In this document: positions 44,228 to 56,839 of the stretch, piece after piece
Layout of the letters: each line of letters begins with the position of its first letter
How positions within the stretch are numbered: position 1 is the stretch's first letter
Assembly (NCBI GenBank): GCA_027625915.1
Contig: JANTQA010000051.1
Coordinates: forward strand, 3,596,501-3,660,500
Reading direction: 5' to 3'
DNA: 64,000 nt
DNA from: Anaeramoeba flamelloides
Taxonomy: Eukaryota > Metamonada > Anaeramoebidae
Notes under the pieces: model-generated
What the model was told of the DNA's origin: nothing
Database searches by the model: none
Seen by the model: the letters and a program-made list of their open reading frames with translations, nothing else
Translations under genes and position numbers: made by a program

Positions 44228-45855
44228 CATCCATTATCTTATTTCTTTTTACTCCATATTTTTACACTCGTTACTTGAATTAACTAGTTATTCCCCAATC
44301 CTGCTTTTTAAATACTTTTCATAATTTTTGACTCTTTTACCCTTCTTAAAAAACCTAGAATATACTTATTTATCTTATATAAAAAATATTTTTAAAAAAT
44401 CGTTAGAAAGATAAGTTGAAAAACAACGATTTTTCCAGTTTTTATTAAGATTTTTTTGAATTTGGTGTTTAGAATTTAAATATGATAAATTTCCTAATTA
44501 TGAGTTTATCACATACTAAAATAAAAGATTTATTTAGTTTCATATTCTTAGTTTATTAATATTTACCCCATGTAAAATGAAAAAACTAAACTAAATTTCA
44601 AAATAAATAGTTCAATTTTTTTATATACTTTATATTTACTTTTTTTTATTTTTATATTTAGATGAGAAAAAAATATTTCTAGTGTATAGAACTGAATATA
44701 AAAATAGGAATTTTTTTTATTATAATAGATAACTTTAATTTATAAAAATATTTATTTAATATGATTTTTAATGTTCCAATGATTTTGAAATATGTTTGTT
44801 AAACAAATAGTTAGAGTCCAAAATCATAATCTATTTATTTAGAAGTTCTCTTTATAAATAAAAAAAAAATAATAATAAAGTGATAACTTTTCACTTTTTG
44901 ATGTATTTCACTTATCATAAACACTATTTATTAATAAAATATCTTTGATCAAAAAATTTTTTTACAAATATTATATATTTTAGGTTGAACATTACAATGT
45001 TCTAGTAATATTTTTTTTAATTTAATAGTTGAAAAAAAAATTATTGTATTTTTTTTTTTCATAATCAAAAATTTATTTATTATCATTTTAAAAGTATGCT
45101 AATATAAAATAAATATTTTTCAAAATGGGAATTAAAGTTTTTGACTTTTAAAGAATTATATTTTGTTTAAAAAAAAATTACTTTTTTTTTATTCCTTTTG
45201 TTATGCTTTTTTAATTGTTGAAATAAACAGAAAATTAAATTAATTTTCATTTTCTTACAAAAATGATAGAAAAAAAGTTATCTTTTCTACAATTTCGAAG
45301 AATTGAGTAAAATATTCAATTTTAATCTATTACTTTGAATTCTGAAAAAATGCTTTTAGGTTTTCTTGAGTCTTCTGTTTATTTAGAAGGTGTTCTATGT
45401 TTTTTTGAGGTTTTCTTTTTTATTTCAAAAATAAATAGATTTTCGTTATGTTTTTTTTTTACTTTTTGAAATAAACCAAAAATTTCTTAAAATTTTCTGT
45501 TTGTTTCAAAAAGTAAAAAAACCTAGAACACTTCACTAATAAATAGAAAACATGAAAAAAAACCTAGAAAACTTAACAAATAAAAAAGAAAACATCAAGA
45601 AAAGCTAGGCACTTTATGGAACTCTACATCACTTAAATAGCAATTTCGTTAGGTTTTTCAGAATTTTAATAAAATGGGTAAAAATCCTGAATTTTCCTCA
45701 ATTATTTCAAACCATGTTAAAACCTAAGGATAGTAGATAGTTTTTTAATTTTATAATAAAAATAATATTATTATTATTTATTTATTTTAATTATTTTTTT
45801 TCTCTTTTTTTATGTTGTTAAAATTTTCTTTAAATACTCATTACTCTCAATAATA
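44228..45855. other. Gene-free stretch with internal repeats
   Basis: No gene was supported. 45220-45660 contains several copies of an AAATAAAC...AACCTAGAA/GGTTTTC motif in both orientations and a GAATTCTGAAAAA block related to those near 10090 and 51160. This looks like a decayed inverted element. Confidence 0.4.
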
Positions 45856-46939
45856 ATAAAATTGTGATTTTTTTTGGTAACAGTGATACTTTTCCGGTAT
45901 GCCCCTAAATGGATCAAGAAACTTGTCCAGATATTTGGGATAAACCCATTTTAAAATAAAAAGGAACAGAAAATTTCAAGAATTATTCATAATTGATTAA
46001 AAATGGAAACAGTTGAAGTTTGATTTAGAATGCACTATATATAAGAATTAAGATGTGTCCTTATTGGATTAATGTCTGGAACAAAGAAAAAAGAAAATAG
46101 AAAAAAAAAATCAACTAGGCATATAAAACTCATTAAAACAAAACAGTAAAAATTAAAATTTAATATTTTAAAAATTGATGTTCCCTTTTATTTGGAATGA
46201 GAAATGTTGTTTTGTAAATTGTAATGGAAAAAAATTATAAAATCTATAAAAATCTTTGAACAAGGTCTATTGGGAAAAAGTTCTTTGAATTTTATTGATA
46301 ACTCTTTATATCTCAAACGTTTGTTATTTAAAGTCTCATTTCAATAAAAGCCACAATTCATCTCGGTATTTGTTCGAATTGTTTTTTTTTTTTTTTCAAT
46401 ATTTTCTTTTTTCTTTGTTCCATACATCAATTCAATAATGGTCTTTCTTAATTCTTATCTCTAGCTTATTCGAAATCAAACTTAAACTGTTTCCATTTTT
46501 ATACTGGTTGATTATTTCCAAATTGGTTTCTTCTTTTCTTGTTTTTTAATTTTCCGGCTGTTCAATATTCATAAATAAAAAAAAACGAAAAAATGAAAAA
46601 AAAGGATAATTAAAATGAAAATCAATAATTAAGGAATTATCTTATTAACAATCAAATTCAATAGTATTGATGATTTAAGAGGTGTGCCCTTTTGTTTGAA
46701 AAAGAGTTTCGTTTATAAATATTATATTGTATTTAAAATATAATGACTATGATTTGGTGTAGAAACGCCATGAGAAAATCTAAAATACTTTTTTCAAAAT
46801 TAAACAAATCCAAACCTTTTGAATAGTTTCTTAAAATGGGATTTGTGTTCATTTAAAACATCAAGTATATCTACAAACTTCCCGGTCCTTAGGAAATATA
46901 AGAAAAGTATCACTGTTAACGAAAAAATCACAATTTTAT
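45856..46939. mobile_element. Long inverted-repeat element, CAGTGATACTTTTC type
   Basis: The outer ends are inverted: ATAAAATTGTGATTTTTT...TAACAGTGATACTTTTC on the left and its reverse complement on the right. Inner inverted blocks face each other too: AACAGTTGAAGTTTGATTT, ATAAGAATTAAGA and GGAACAAAGAAAAAAGAAAA at about 46010-46095 against 46395-46500. The right arm is longer, so it probably took an insertion. There is no coding sequence. The exact boundary and target duplication are unresolved. Confidence 0.65.
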
Positions 46940-48281
46940 CAAAAAAACATGAAAAATTTTGAAATCATATTTCCACAGGCAAACCAAAGTTGGAGATATA
47001 TATATATATATATAATTTTTATTCACTTTGTAATGTTATTTGAAGGGTTTCATGGTTTTATCCCATATTCTTATCAAAAAAATATTTTCAAATTTTTTGG
47101 TTAATTATCATTTTTTTTAATTTTGAGATTCTTTATTTTTTTAACTTTTTTTTGTTTTTTTTTGTTTTGTTTTTTCTTATTCTTTGATTTTTTTTTTCTT
47201 TTTTTGGTTTTCTTTTTTGATTTTTTTTTAGCAAAAGATCATGTCGAAAAAAAAAAAGATCTTCTAAAACCAAATAAACATTAAAAAAATTGAGACTAAT
47301 GTAATGTCTTTTAAAATGAACAAAATTATTAGCCAAAAAATCTTCTTGTTTAACCTCTTTTCTATGAAAGTTTTGTAATAAAAAATCAGTAATACTCATT
47401 TCAAAAATTGTGACTCACCTTTTTTTTTTAGTTTTTGGTTTTATTTTTATTTAATGAAAAAAATATAAGTTTTTTATATATTTAGAATCATTTAAAAGTT
47501 AATTAAAAATTAGATTTAGTTATTAATTGTTCTTCAATACTAAAAGGATATTTTTTTTTTTCAATTTATTATTTCAGGGAAGTTACAAATTTTGAAATGG
47601 AGTTTAGATGTTCTCAAAATTTTGGAAAAGAATTTTAGCAAGAATCTGAATTAGAATGACTGATGATTGATTCTTTATTTATTTATTGATTCTGAAACGG
47701 AAATTTTTTTTTGAAATTTATTGTAAAATTTCCAATTAATGAAGAAAATTGATCTTGTGGGTTTCAGCGATTTTTAAAATTGCAAAGATTTTAAATTTGA
47801 GAGCCATTTTTTTGAAATTTTGTTTAGAAAAATATCATAATTTATAAGGTGACTATTTTAAATATTTGTTAAATTTAAAATAAATAATACTTTTATTTTG
47901 AAAAAGGGATTAATATCAAATTACATATAAAAGTTACAAACCTTCGGATTTTTAAATAATAATTATAATTGTTGTTGTTTGATTCATGAAGAAAGGGTGT
48001 TTACTTGAAAAAAGGCTTTTACAAAAAGAAATTTAAAAAGAAGAAATATAATTATTTTTTTTTTTATTGTAATAAATTTTGATTTTTTTTTTTTCTTTCA
48101 TTTTCTATCTTTTGAATCCTTAATAGTAAAGTGTTAAGTTTAACAGAATATTAGATCTTAAAGAACCTAATACTGGAAACTATAGATCATAAATTAAGTG
48201 TATTTAATTAAATTTACTTGCTTTAATTTTGTTTGTCTGATGATGGGTCTTGGGATTAAAGAAAATTATTTTGAAATTAAT
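46940..48281. other. Gene-free stretch downstream of RPS3A
   Basis: Contains an (AT)n microsatellite at 46995-47014. An 88-codon minus-strand frame at 47133-47399 ends in a Lys-rich tract encoded by T-runs; it was considered and not called. The rest is AT-rich sequence. Confidence 0.4.
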
Positions 48282-49576
48282 TTAATTTTTTTTCTTTTTA
48301 TTACCACCTCTCTTCTTTTTTTTTCTGTTAACCTTCTTTCCTGTTTCTTTTTTTTTCTTTGTTTCAAATCCGTGTAATTTCAGGATTGTGTCAACATCAA
48401 CCTTTGGTGTTTTTAAGACTTTCATCTTTCGAAGATAGACATTTTGTAATGGGAAAACGCTTTGGCATTGTTTGGTGATTTCCTTTGGAACAGATTCAGA
48501 AATGAGCTTGAGAGTTAATTCTTTTAATGTACAGTTTGATTCTTTGATCATGATGTTAACCATTCTTCTTCTAATTTCTCTTACTTGGGAGCTTTGTGCG
48601 TAACATGTTTTTTTGACTTGGTTTCTGTCTTTTTTTGTAAATCCAATACAAAAGATTCTGACGGTGTATCCTATTATTTTATTGTTCATTGGTTGTTTTT
48701 GTAAAGAAAATTTTGGAAATCAAAGTATTCAAATTTAGGAAAAGTTCTTTTCTTGTTTCTGGGCTTTGGTATTTTTTATTGTAAACTTTCTCGAAAAAAT
48801 TCATTTTTGCGAGATTCACTAACAATTTATATCGAAAAAGAAGAAGAAAAAAAGAAAAAAAAGAAAAATCAAAAAAAAGCAAAAAATGAAATAAAAACAA
48901 AAAGATAAAAAATAAAAAATTTTTTGAAACAAAATTCGATCGAACCAATTTGTTCACAATTTTTTATTCTCTTTTTGACTCTTTTGTTTTCACTAGTTGC
49001 GCTCTCCAAATAAAAATAAAAAGACACTTTAAAATAAAAGCTAATTCTTTTCTTTTTCTCATGAATTAAATAACTTTTTCTTTTTTGAATTAGTGTTTTT
49101 TTAAAAACTTTCTGAATGAAAAGGAAAAGGAAAAAAAAAAAATTTTCCTTAAAATTAAATACAATAAAAAGAAAAAGAAAAAATTTACCATCTGTAGTTT
49201 TGACATTGACAACAGCTTCAATCAAGGTATGGTATTTAACCACAAGAGATTGGACTTTGTCGTTTGTTAATCTCATTCCATAAAAGTTAGTAAAACAATT
49301 AGTACCAGAAACATGCTCGACACGGAATTTAAATTGCATATAAGATTTTCTTTCATCTTTATTAAGATCGCCTAGGCTTACTTCGAACATTCTTTTGTCT
49401 AATTGTTGTTCGGAAGTTTTGCCACCTCCAGTTGGGTTGACACATGTTTTACCAATTTGGGTTTCTCTAAAAATGTTTGGTGCTTTCACATCATACCATA
49501 CTTTTTTTAAAAATGGATCGGCTTTTTGTTTTCTTCCTTTTTTTCGGAATTGTCTATTTGATTTTCCAATTGTCAT
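48282..49576 (-). CDS. RPS3A: 40S ribosomal protein S3a (eS1)
   Basis: Two exons on the minus strand, 49576-49189 and 48670-48282, joined in phase 1 (GATG|GTAAAT ... AATAG|GATAC) across a 518 bp intron. The join restores VKTTDGYTVRIFCIGFTKK, matching the family's VKTTDGYLLRLFCVGFTKK. The 258 aa product (human 264) keeps DPFLKKVWYDVKAP, IGKTCVNPTGG, FEVSLGDLNKDE, NCFTNFYGM, YAQSSQVREIRRRM, ACQS-like QCQSVFPLQNVYLRKMK, LKTPKVDV and LKLHGFE, and ends in a Lys-rich tail as in other eukaryotes. eS1 sits on the platform of the small subunit near the mRNA exit and uS11. The protein lacks the archaeal-type short N-terminus and is clearly cytosolic eukaryotic. Open frames inside the intron (48679-48957) are chance. 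Confidence 0.97.
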
Positions 49577-49658
49577 CTAAGTGTATTTAATTTTGTTGAC
49601 AAATTAAATAAATTAAAGAAATTCTAAAAAAAAATGAATCTACTTGAGAATTTTTTAA

Positions 49659-50589
49659 GGGACTAGTCTCTATTAATTTTTTTTAGGTAAATTTAATAGA
49701 GATTTAGAATTTTTTTTGCCAATTACTTAGATTTGAAATCAAAGTGAAAAACAACTTAGTATATTAATGAAATCTTGCTGAATGACATTCATTAAATTTA
49801 GTTATTGTTTTTATAGAAATAAAAAATTTTTGCATTTTTTCACTTTTATGAAAGTTGCTTTTTTTCAACTTTTTGCAAAAATACAAAAAATAAAAAAAAA
49901 TATGAGCAAGAAAACAAAACATTGTTATGTTTGTGGAAGGCGTACAAAAAATAGTTTGAAAAATAAACCTGAAAGGGTTTTTTTGGATTTGCATGAAAAC
50001 ACAGTTTGATTCGAAAAAAATATACAATATATGCTTTACTCAAAACAAAAGATTTTCTTTCTTATATTGTACCATTCTTTTTTTTTCATGAATCTACTTT
50101 TTTAGTTTACACTCTTTTATTTTTGTTGAATTTGAAGTTTTTTTAAGTATTCCCAAATTACCATCCCAAAAGTTTTTGTCAGAGTCAAAAAAAATCAAAG
50201 AAAAGAATAAGAACAAAGTTTTAAAAAGTAATTATTGATAAAACAAATTGAGTTCTTTATAGAGTCAAGTTGGATGAATAGAAGTGAAGGAGAAAATATT
50301 CACCACTTTTTAAATTATTTTTCGTTTTTTAAAAATGAGAATAAATATTATTTTTGAGAAAATAATTAAATCCAAAATTAATCAAAAAATTCTCATCCGT
50401 TTAAGATCTTTTTCAAAAGAAAATTTTTAAAAGTCACTTTTTTTGGCAGAATTGTAAAATTTTAAAAAAACAAGAACTACAAGTTCTAACATTGAAAAAA
50501 ACTGTCTATTTTCAATTTTAAACATATTTCAAGATAAGGATTCCTAATTTAGTTATTGGTCAAAAAAAAAATTAATAGAGACTAGTCCC
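49659..50589. mobile_element. TTAA-type element with GGGACTAGTCTC ends, 931 bp
   Basis: Inverted ends of at least 18 bp: left GGGACTAGTCTCTATTAATT, right its reverse complement. TTAA precedes it (49655-49658) and ATAA follows (50590-50593), a one-base-decayed TTAA target duplication. The first nine bases match the left end of 57409-58615. A plus-strand frame at 49902-50009 encodes KKTKHCYVCGRRTK, a single C-x2-C motif that might be the remnant of a transposase C-terminus. Otherwise non-coding. TTAA duplications are the mark of piggyBac and Kolobok elements; the family is inferred. Confidence 0.65.
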
Positions 50590-50593
50590 ATAA

Positions 50594-53375
50594 TGCAAAC
50601 AAAGTCAAAAGGAATTGTGTAACTGGATTTTTTTATTTGACATCTGTTACATCCAAATTGTCAATGTTTGTGCTTTAAACTTGTGAAAAAGATCAAATTT
50701 TCATTCATTTAACAATCACCAAATGAAAAAAAGGAAATTTAAAGTTAGAAAAAAGTATTAGCCATATAATATTTCAACATTAGTAGTTAAGTTATATTTA
50801 CAATATAACCAACCCTCCCAACTTGAAAAGCTAGGGGGTTTTGAATATATTGTTGTTAGTTGTATTATGATATTTATAAGTCTCTAGTAAGGAAAAAAGG
50901 TTTATTTTAGGGTAAAAATTTTTAAAATGTGAAAATGAATTTTGTTACATTCAGTTTTAGGATAGATTTTTTTGAATTGATAATAACTAATTGTTTTGTT
51001 AACAATGCCATATCCATCCAGAAAATAAAATAAAATAAGGAAAAAAAATCAATAATGATCAATATTTTGTGTCCTAGAGTGCCATCAAGTGCCTAGATTG
51101 TCGAGAATCCAAAAGAATGAAACTTAATGTTTGGATTTTACTCAATTATTCGAATTCTGGAAAGCCTAAAAGAATAAAACATATATATATATATATATAT
51201 ATAAACCAAATTCCAAACAATTAGGAGGCAGTTTTAAAAAGTTGAAAGAATAACAATACCATGCTTTAAATTCAATTTCGAAATAATTTTGATTGTACAA
51301 ACTAATTTCATTTTTTATCTTTTTTATTTTTCGTTTTCATTTCCTTTTATCCAGATATGTATTCTGTTTCCTTAGATTTGAATTTTTTTTCGATGGTTGA
51401 TAGAATGTTCGTGTTGAGTTTTATAAATAAAAAACCACATACAATTGGTTGATCATATCTTATCTTTTGATGGATCAATTATTATTGGTGAAACTTCATC
51501 AAATTTTCCGATTCATTTTTTGTTTTGCTCGTTTCATTATTTTGTAATATTTTTTTTGATTTTTTTGTTTTATATTTTTTATTTTATTTGGATGAAAATG
51601 ATTACTTGTAAAAAATTAATAGTAGATTACTTAAATATGTTTTAATATTGCATTTGGTAAAAATACCATAAATTGATGGTTATTTTTTTGGGTATTTTTG
51701 ATTTTATGCGTGTCCAGTTTTTTTTAAATGGGGTTTATAGATATAGTTTCAATCTATAACAATAAATAATTATTAAAACTTTAAATAATTATTTCTCTAT
51801 TTGAAAGATATTTATTAACTTTAAATCAAATTTCGAAATATAGTAAAATGACCTCTTAACTATGAAGAAAAAGATATTCAAATTTTTTATAATAAAATTT
51901 TGAAAATCATTCTTAATGGAAAAACGTTTTTTTAACTTAAATTGTAAAATATCTTCAAAAATAATTTTTGAAAAATTAGACCTCTTACATTAACCAATTA
52001 TCTTTTTACAAGTGAAATTATTAAAAAGTGAAAAATTAGCAAATGTTTAATTTTTTTTTTGAAATTTTTTATTAATAATCATGATATCTTTAAAAATCTT
52101 TTAACTATCGATAAGGACTTTATATTATTTACAATATCCAAAGGGTAAATGATGTAGTGTAAGTAGATAAAAAAACACCTAATTGGTAATGTTTAGAAGG
52201 GGGATCAGAAGATTTTTTTTTGGTTTTTTTTTGGTTTTTTTTTGGTTTTTTTTTGGTTTTTTTTTGGTTTTTGAAGAAAAATTTTGGTGTTCTCAAACAC
52301 TTTTCTAAAATCCAGAACATTTCCGGTTAAATTTGAAATTGTTGTTGTTTAGCTTCTGACTGAAATTCCGCCCCTTAATCTTTTCAATTATATTTACCAA
52401 CATAAGTTAAACTCTATAATACTTGAATATCAAATGAAGAGAAAATTCGGAAAAGTAAACTTGAATTTATTAAAATTTTCAAAGGTAGATTTGGAAAATG
52501 TTTTTTATGAAATATTTTAACGTATAATGATAAATTTACAAAAAAAAAACTATAATTTATACAATATATATTAATTTATTTGTCTTTTAGTCTTATAATC
52601 CATACTGTAGATATAAATTTTTTTGTAACTCGATATAAAATATGAATAATGAAGAAAACTAGTAGAGAACTTATCAAGTTTCTGATAAACATATCTAGGG
52701 TTTTATTATATTTTTTTTTAAACTGGTTTAACTTTCTGAAACTCCTATAAATATTTTAAAAATGTTTTTCTGGGGTTAAAACAAGTTTCTAAAATGTATG
52801 AAAATATTTAAAGAAATTTTGGAAAAGTTTTAAACTGGTTTAAGGATTCTAACCAATGAAAAGCAAAAAAAAAAAAAAATAAAATAAACAAAATTATATT
52901 AAATATAGTGTTCAATATTATTATTTCTGTATTTAATTGAGAATCATTAAAATTAATATAGATTTTAACGGTTGTTGAATAATTATTGTATTAAAATTAT
53001 TTGATATTTGTGAATGAGCATGAATAATAATGAAAATGTAAAAAAAAAAATATTTTTTTCAAAACAAAATTTTCTATATTGGTATTTGGATAGATAAACA
53101 ACAATGTTTAAAGTTTAACTCTGAAAGAGTCAAGAGTAAATTTAAATTTTTAATTGATGTTTTTAGAAACAAATTTTCTAAAAGATTTAAAATAATTTTT
53201 AAGACTTTGAGACCTCACCAATTATTATGGATTAGAAATTTTGATTAAATAAAAATATCACCATCATAAAAAAAAACTATCTCTTTTTTTGCACCTATTA
53301 ACTTGAAAAAAAAAATTAATTTACAATTTCATTTTACTATCATTTTGAAAAATTAAACCTATAAGAATAAATATA
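50594..53375. other. Gene-free stretch with simple repeats
   Basis: Contains an (AT)n run at 51181-51203, a tandem GGTTTTTTTT repeat at about 52213-52272 (six or so units of 10-11 bp), and an AGTGCCATCAAGTGCC / GAATTCTGGAAAGCCTAA block at 51075-51165 related to 9925-10110. Open frames at 51445-51645 and 52129-52320 (the latter made of the tandem repeat) are not called. Confidence 0.45.
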
Positions 53376-53821
53376 CATTGTCAAAAAAAAGTGAAACCTG
53401 CAAAGATCGTGAAACATGGTTTTCTATTGGTTCCTTAATAGCACATGAAAACTAAAAGTAAAATCAATTAAAAGAATGTAACTAATTAACTTCTAATAAT
53501 ACATTATATTATTTGCCATTAAACCAACAAAAAAAATTTAAATCTACTTTTCTATCAAATTTTTTGTGGAATTTTGGAGATCTCAAAAATAGTCAATTTT
53601 TTCAACAATTTTTTAATAATTGATCACTAAAAGAAAAAAGCCCATATCAAAATATAGCATTAAAAAACAGTCATTGTTTTTAACACTTCATTTTGCCTTT
53701 ATTTATTTATTTATTCTTTTATTAATTGATCTTGCTTTGAATTTTCAGGTTCAATTACCCCCCCCCCTAATGAATTACCATGTTTCACTTTTTTCCCTGT
53801 TTCACTTTTTTTCCACAATAG
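53376..53821. mobile_element. TA-flanked MITE with AAAAAAAAGTGAAAC ends, 446 bp
   Basis: Left end CATTGTCAAAAAAAAGTGAAAC-like, followed by a second GTGAAACATGG block; right end mirrors both (CCATGTTTCACTTTTTTCCC and GTTTCACTTTTTTTCCACA). TA lies on each side (53374-53375, 53822-53823). The interior GGAGATCTCAAAAATAGT and TAATTGATCAMTARAAGAAAAA blocks recur at 61230-61300. Non-coding. Confidence 0.6.
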
Positions 53822-53823
53822 TA

Positions 53824-54772
53824 CGATCTCAGATTTGCACAGAAAAAAAGATCAATTGGTGACTTTTCTTTACTATGATATTGAAATACATCAGTATAAG
53901 TAAATGAGAAATAAAAAAGAAAAAATTAAAGTAAAAAATATCAAAATTTTAATGCAAATCAGATCAAAAAGAAAAAAGAAATAAAATTACATCAACTTAA
54001 ACAACAATCTCACAAATGAGTATTCATGATTAATTATCAAATTAAACATATAAAATTATATGTGATGTGATTTTTGTTTTTTTTAATTGATGATATTATT
54101 GCTGAATTTTATTGATTTTTTTTATTTGATTTTTTACCAATTTATTTCTTATAAACCCTTTTTCAAATTTCAATTTCAATTTTTTTTTCTTTATTTCTTT
54201 TTTACTTTAACAATTTTTTTTTTATTGGATCATAAAAATAATTTCTAATTGTTTTAGTATTCTCTATTTTTCTCTTTCAATTATTTTAAAAAAAAAGTTA
54301 TCATTTGATTGAATCAACAGTAAAGCTTTCAGTATAATTAAAAGAACTAAATAAAGTTTAGTGGTTCTGGCAAAAACAAAGTTCTAACTTTTGATATTAC
54401 CTCTATTTCATTCAATAAAAAAAATTAAAAAGTCAATTAATAATAATATTTAATATTTAGTTATCATTGAAAACAAAAGAAGATATTTATTTTTTTTCAA
54501 TTTATTATTTTAGAAAAGTCATAATTTTTGGAAATATAATTTATTTTAAAATAAATATTGTGACAAAAATATAATTTTTTTGAATTTAAACAAACAGCTA
54601 AAAAAAAATATGAAGAATAAAGGACCAAAGTGTGTCACTATCAAGAAAGATATTTAATTTATTTTTTTTTTTTTTTTTGAATTATCAAAAATAGCCAAAA
54701 AAAAAAATTCCAGATTTCCAGATAATAAAAAATAATGAAAAAAAATGAAAATGTAAATAAAAATAAAAATTC
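53824..54772. other. Gene-free stretch downstream of the RCC1-BTB gene
   Basis: Only AT-rich sequence with A and T runs. It includes the 3' flank of the minus-strand gene that ends at 54773. Confidence 0.4.
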
Positions 54773-56322
54773 TTAATTGATCTGGTTTAAAAGAAATGGC
54801 AAATTAGAAAATTTTTCTAATTGGTAATAATCGACCGCATCGCTTAATTCTTCAATGACTAACTGAGGGTCGTCATCGGCTGTCAAATCAATTTTGTTAG
54901 TGTATAAATATTTAATAAAGATTTCCATGCTTTCGATAGTTTTGCCTGAAAAGTCCTTAACTGAATTTGATTCATTTTTTATATTTTCAAACATTTCTCT
55001 AAATAGTCCCGATCTAGAATATAAAATGTAATCATGAACCGGAATCTCTTCAAAGACTTGTTCGTCATCATTGTTTTCTTCTTCATTGTCATCGTCGTCT
55101 TCGTATTCTTCGTCTTGTACAAGGACCTTAAAATTTTTCGAATCTTCGTCTTTATACAATTGTGCCAAGTCTTGGAAAAAGGAATTTTTATAAAAATCTA
55201 CAAGACCTAATTTTATACAGATCTCTTTAACTGTCGTATAATTCTCAATCGTTGAGGTGTAGACCCATTTTAAAAAAAAATTGATTTCCTTTTCGTTGTA
55301 ATGCTTTAAAATTTCTTCAATTTCGTGAACACTCTTTTTTGTTCTTATTTCAACCAAGCCTTTGTGGACTTTAAATTTGTCATTATTCATCAAAGTGTGA
55401 TCACTAAACTTGCCACTTTCAAGAAGAATTAAAAATTCTTGATTTTGGGTCACATTTTCTTCAAAAAGTGCTGGTATTATGAGAAACCTACTTGGACAGG
55501 AACAAATTTTATAGGGGACGCCTTTGATGAGCTGTGGTGTTTTGATTTTGACCAACCGTTCGTTTCCTTGCAATTTGCAATCTACGTTGACAGCGATAAC
55601 ACTTGACTTCCAGACATAAAGCTCATTCTCAGCGCTTATTGCTAAGCATAGGCTAGAACCGCCCCCAATGGAGACCATATGCTTGTCTTCCAAGCCGGGC
55701 ACGGGCTTGAATGTGGTTGAGTTTTGTTTTTGCCCATTTGATAAGGCAGGCCCACATGTAAGCAATCTTCCATCTCGATACAATAGGACAGAGCATGTAG
55801 AACAAATCATCTTCTTGATGCTAGAACCAGAGATATCTGGAACCACTTGTGGTTGAAAAACTGATTGTTGGTTATTACCCAAACCACAGAGACCATCACC
55901 ATTCCTTCCAAAGCTCATCACTTTATCGTCAAACGTTGTAACGAATGCGTGGTGGGCGTGTGGAGACGAAAAAACTCGATCAACATTCTCCATAATTTTT
56001 TGTGGGAAAGGTATGTTTTTATGCTCCTTTGTTCCCATTTGCCCTTTGTGTGTATTGTTGTGTTTTATTTTATTTTTTTTATGGATTAGGTTTGTGTTGT
56101 TGGATTTGATGTTTTAGTTTTTGTTTTTTTTTTAGAAGCAACAAAAGTCTTAAATTTTTTTCTCATTTTGTTTAATTTTTTATTTGGTTTTTTTGAAATT
56201 AGATTCAGAATTTGATGTAAAAAAGTAGGATCAAATTTTAAAGAAAAAAATAAAAACAAGAAGGAATATAAAAAAAAAAAAACAAGTAGGAATATAAAAA
56301 AAAAAAAGAAGGAATAATAAAA

Positions 56323-56358
<36 letters not shown>

Positions 56359-56839
56359 TTTCAATTGAAAACAAACCATCACTATTATACCCATTCGAAT
56401 AAAGCACATTATCTGTTGAAATAAAATAATTTGTAATTGAGCCGCTACCAATATCTCTTATTTTAATATCACGATCTACAAACCATTGGACCGTATAAGG
56501 CACATGTTCCTTAATATCATCTTTGTTCGCAAGACAAAGTGTTTTATAAGCGTCATTCGTTCCCATGCAATAAACAGTTCCAGATTCTGTTAGTACTAAT
56601 CCAGTTAAATATCCAAAAATTGTTTTTTTCACTACTTCATCTTTTACGATAATTTTTCTGCTTGTTGATGAATGAGTATAATGAATTAACTCATTTTGAT
56701 CATTCACAAGATAAACAAAGTTAGAGTTACCACTACCTTGTCTTACATTATTTGTGTTAATTTTCTCTAAAACGTAATTATTTTCAGTGAGAATAAATGA
56801 GTCGTGCTCATTCTTTTCTTGTTCTTGATTATCTTGCAT
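54773..56839 (-). CDS. RCC1-repeat and BTB-domain protein, 577 aa
   Basis: Two exons on the minus strand, 56839-56377 and 56043-54773, joined in phase 1 across a 333 bp intron (GATG|GTTTGT ... CAAAG|GGC). The ATG at 56839 was preferred over in-frame TTG codons just upstream. The first ~330 residues carry degenerate RCC1 blades: TGLVLTESGTVYCMGTND, SGSITNYFISTDNVLYSNG followed across the join by further blades, HHAFVTTFDDKVMSFGRNGDG, and SSLCLAISAENELYVW. Next come two BTB-like segments: ESGKFSDHTL... with FFLKWVYTSTIENY (about 362-430), then a segment starting DSKNFKVLVQDEE. In this second segment an acidic loop (about 460-480) precedes VHDYILYSRSGLFREMF and IFIKYLYTNKIDL. RCC1-BTB proteins are often cullin-3 adaptors; here that is family inference. 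The intron 3' to the donor holds a long A/T run. Confidence 0.85.

Noticed and set aside
47133-47399. 88-codon minus-strand frame with a Lys-rich tail
   Set aside because: The tail is a by-product of T-runs, the first half has no recognisable motif, and no splice or neighbour supports it.
48679-49188. Minus-strand frames between the RPS3A exons
   Set aside because: They are intron sequence; the splice join restores the conserved VKTTDGYTVR stretch exactly.
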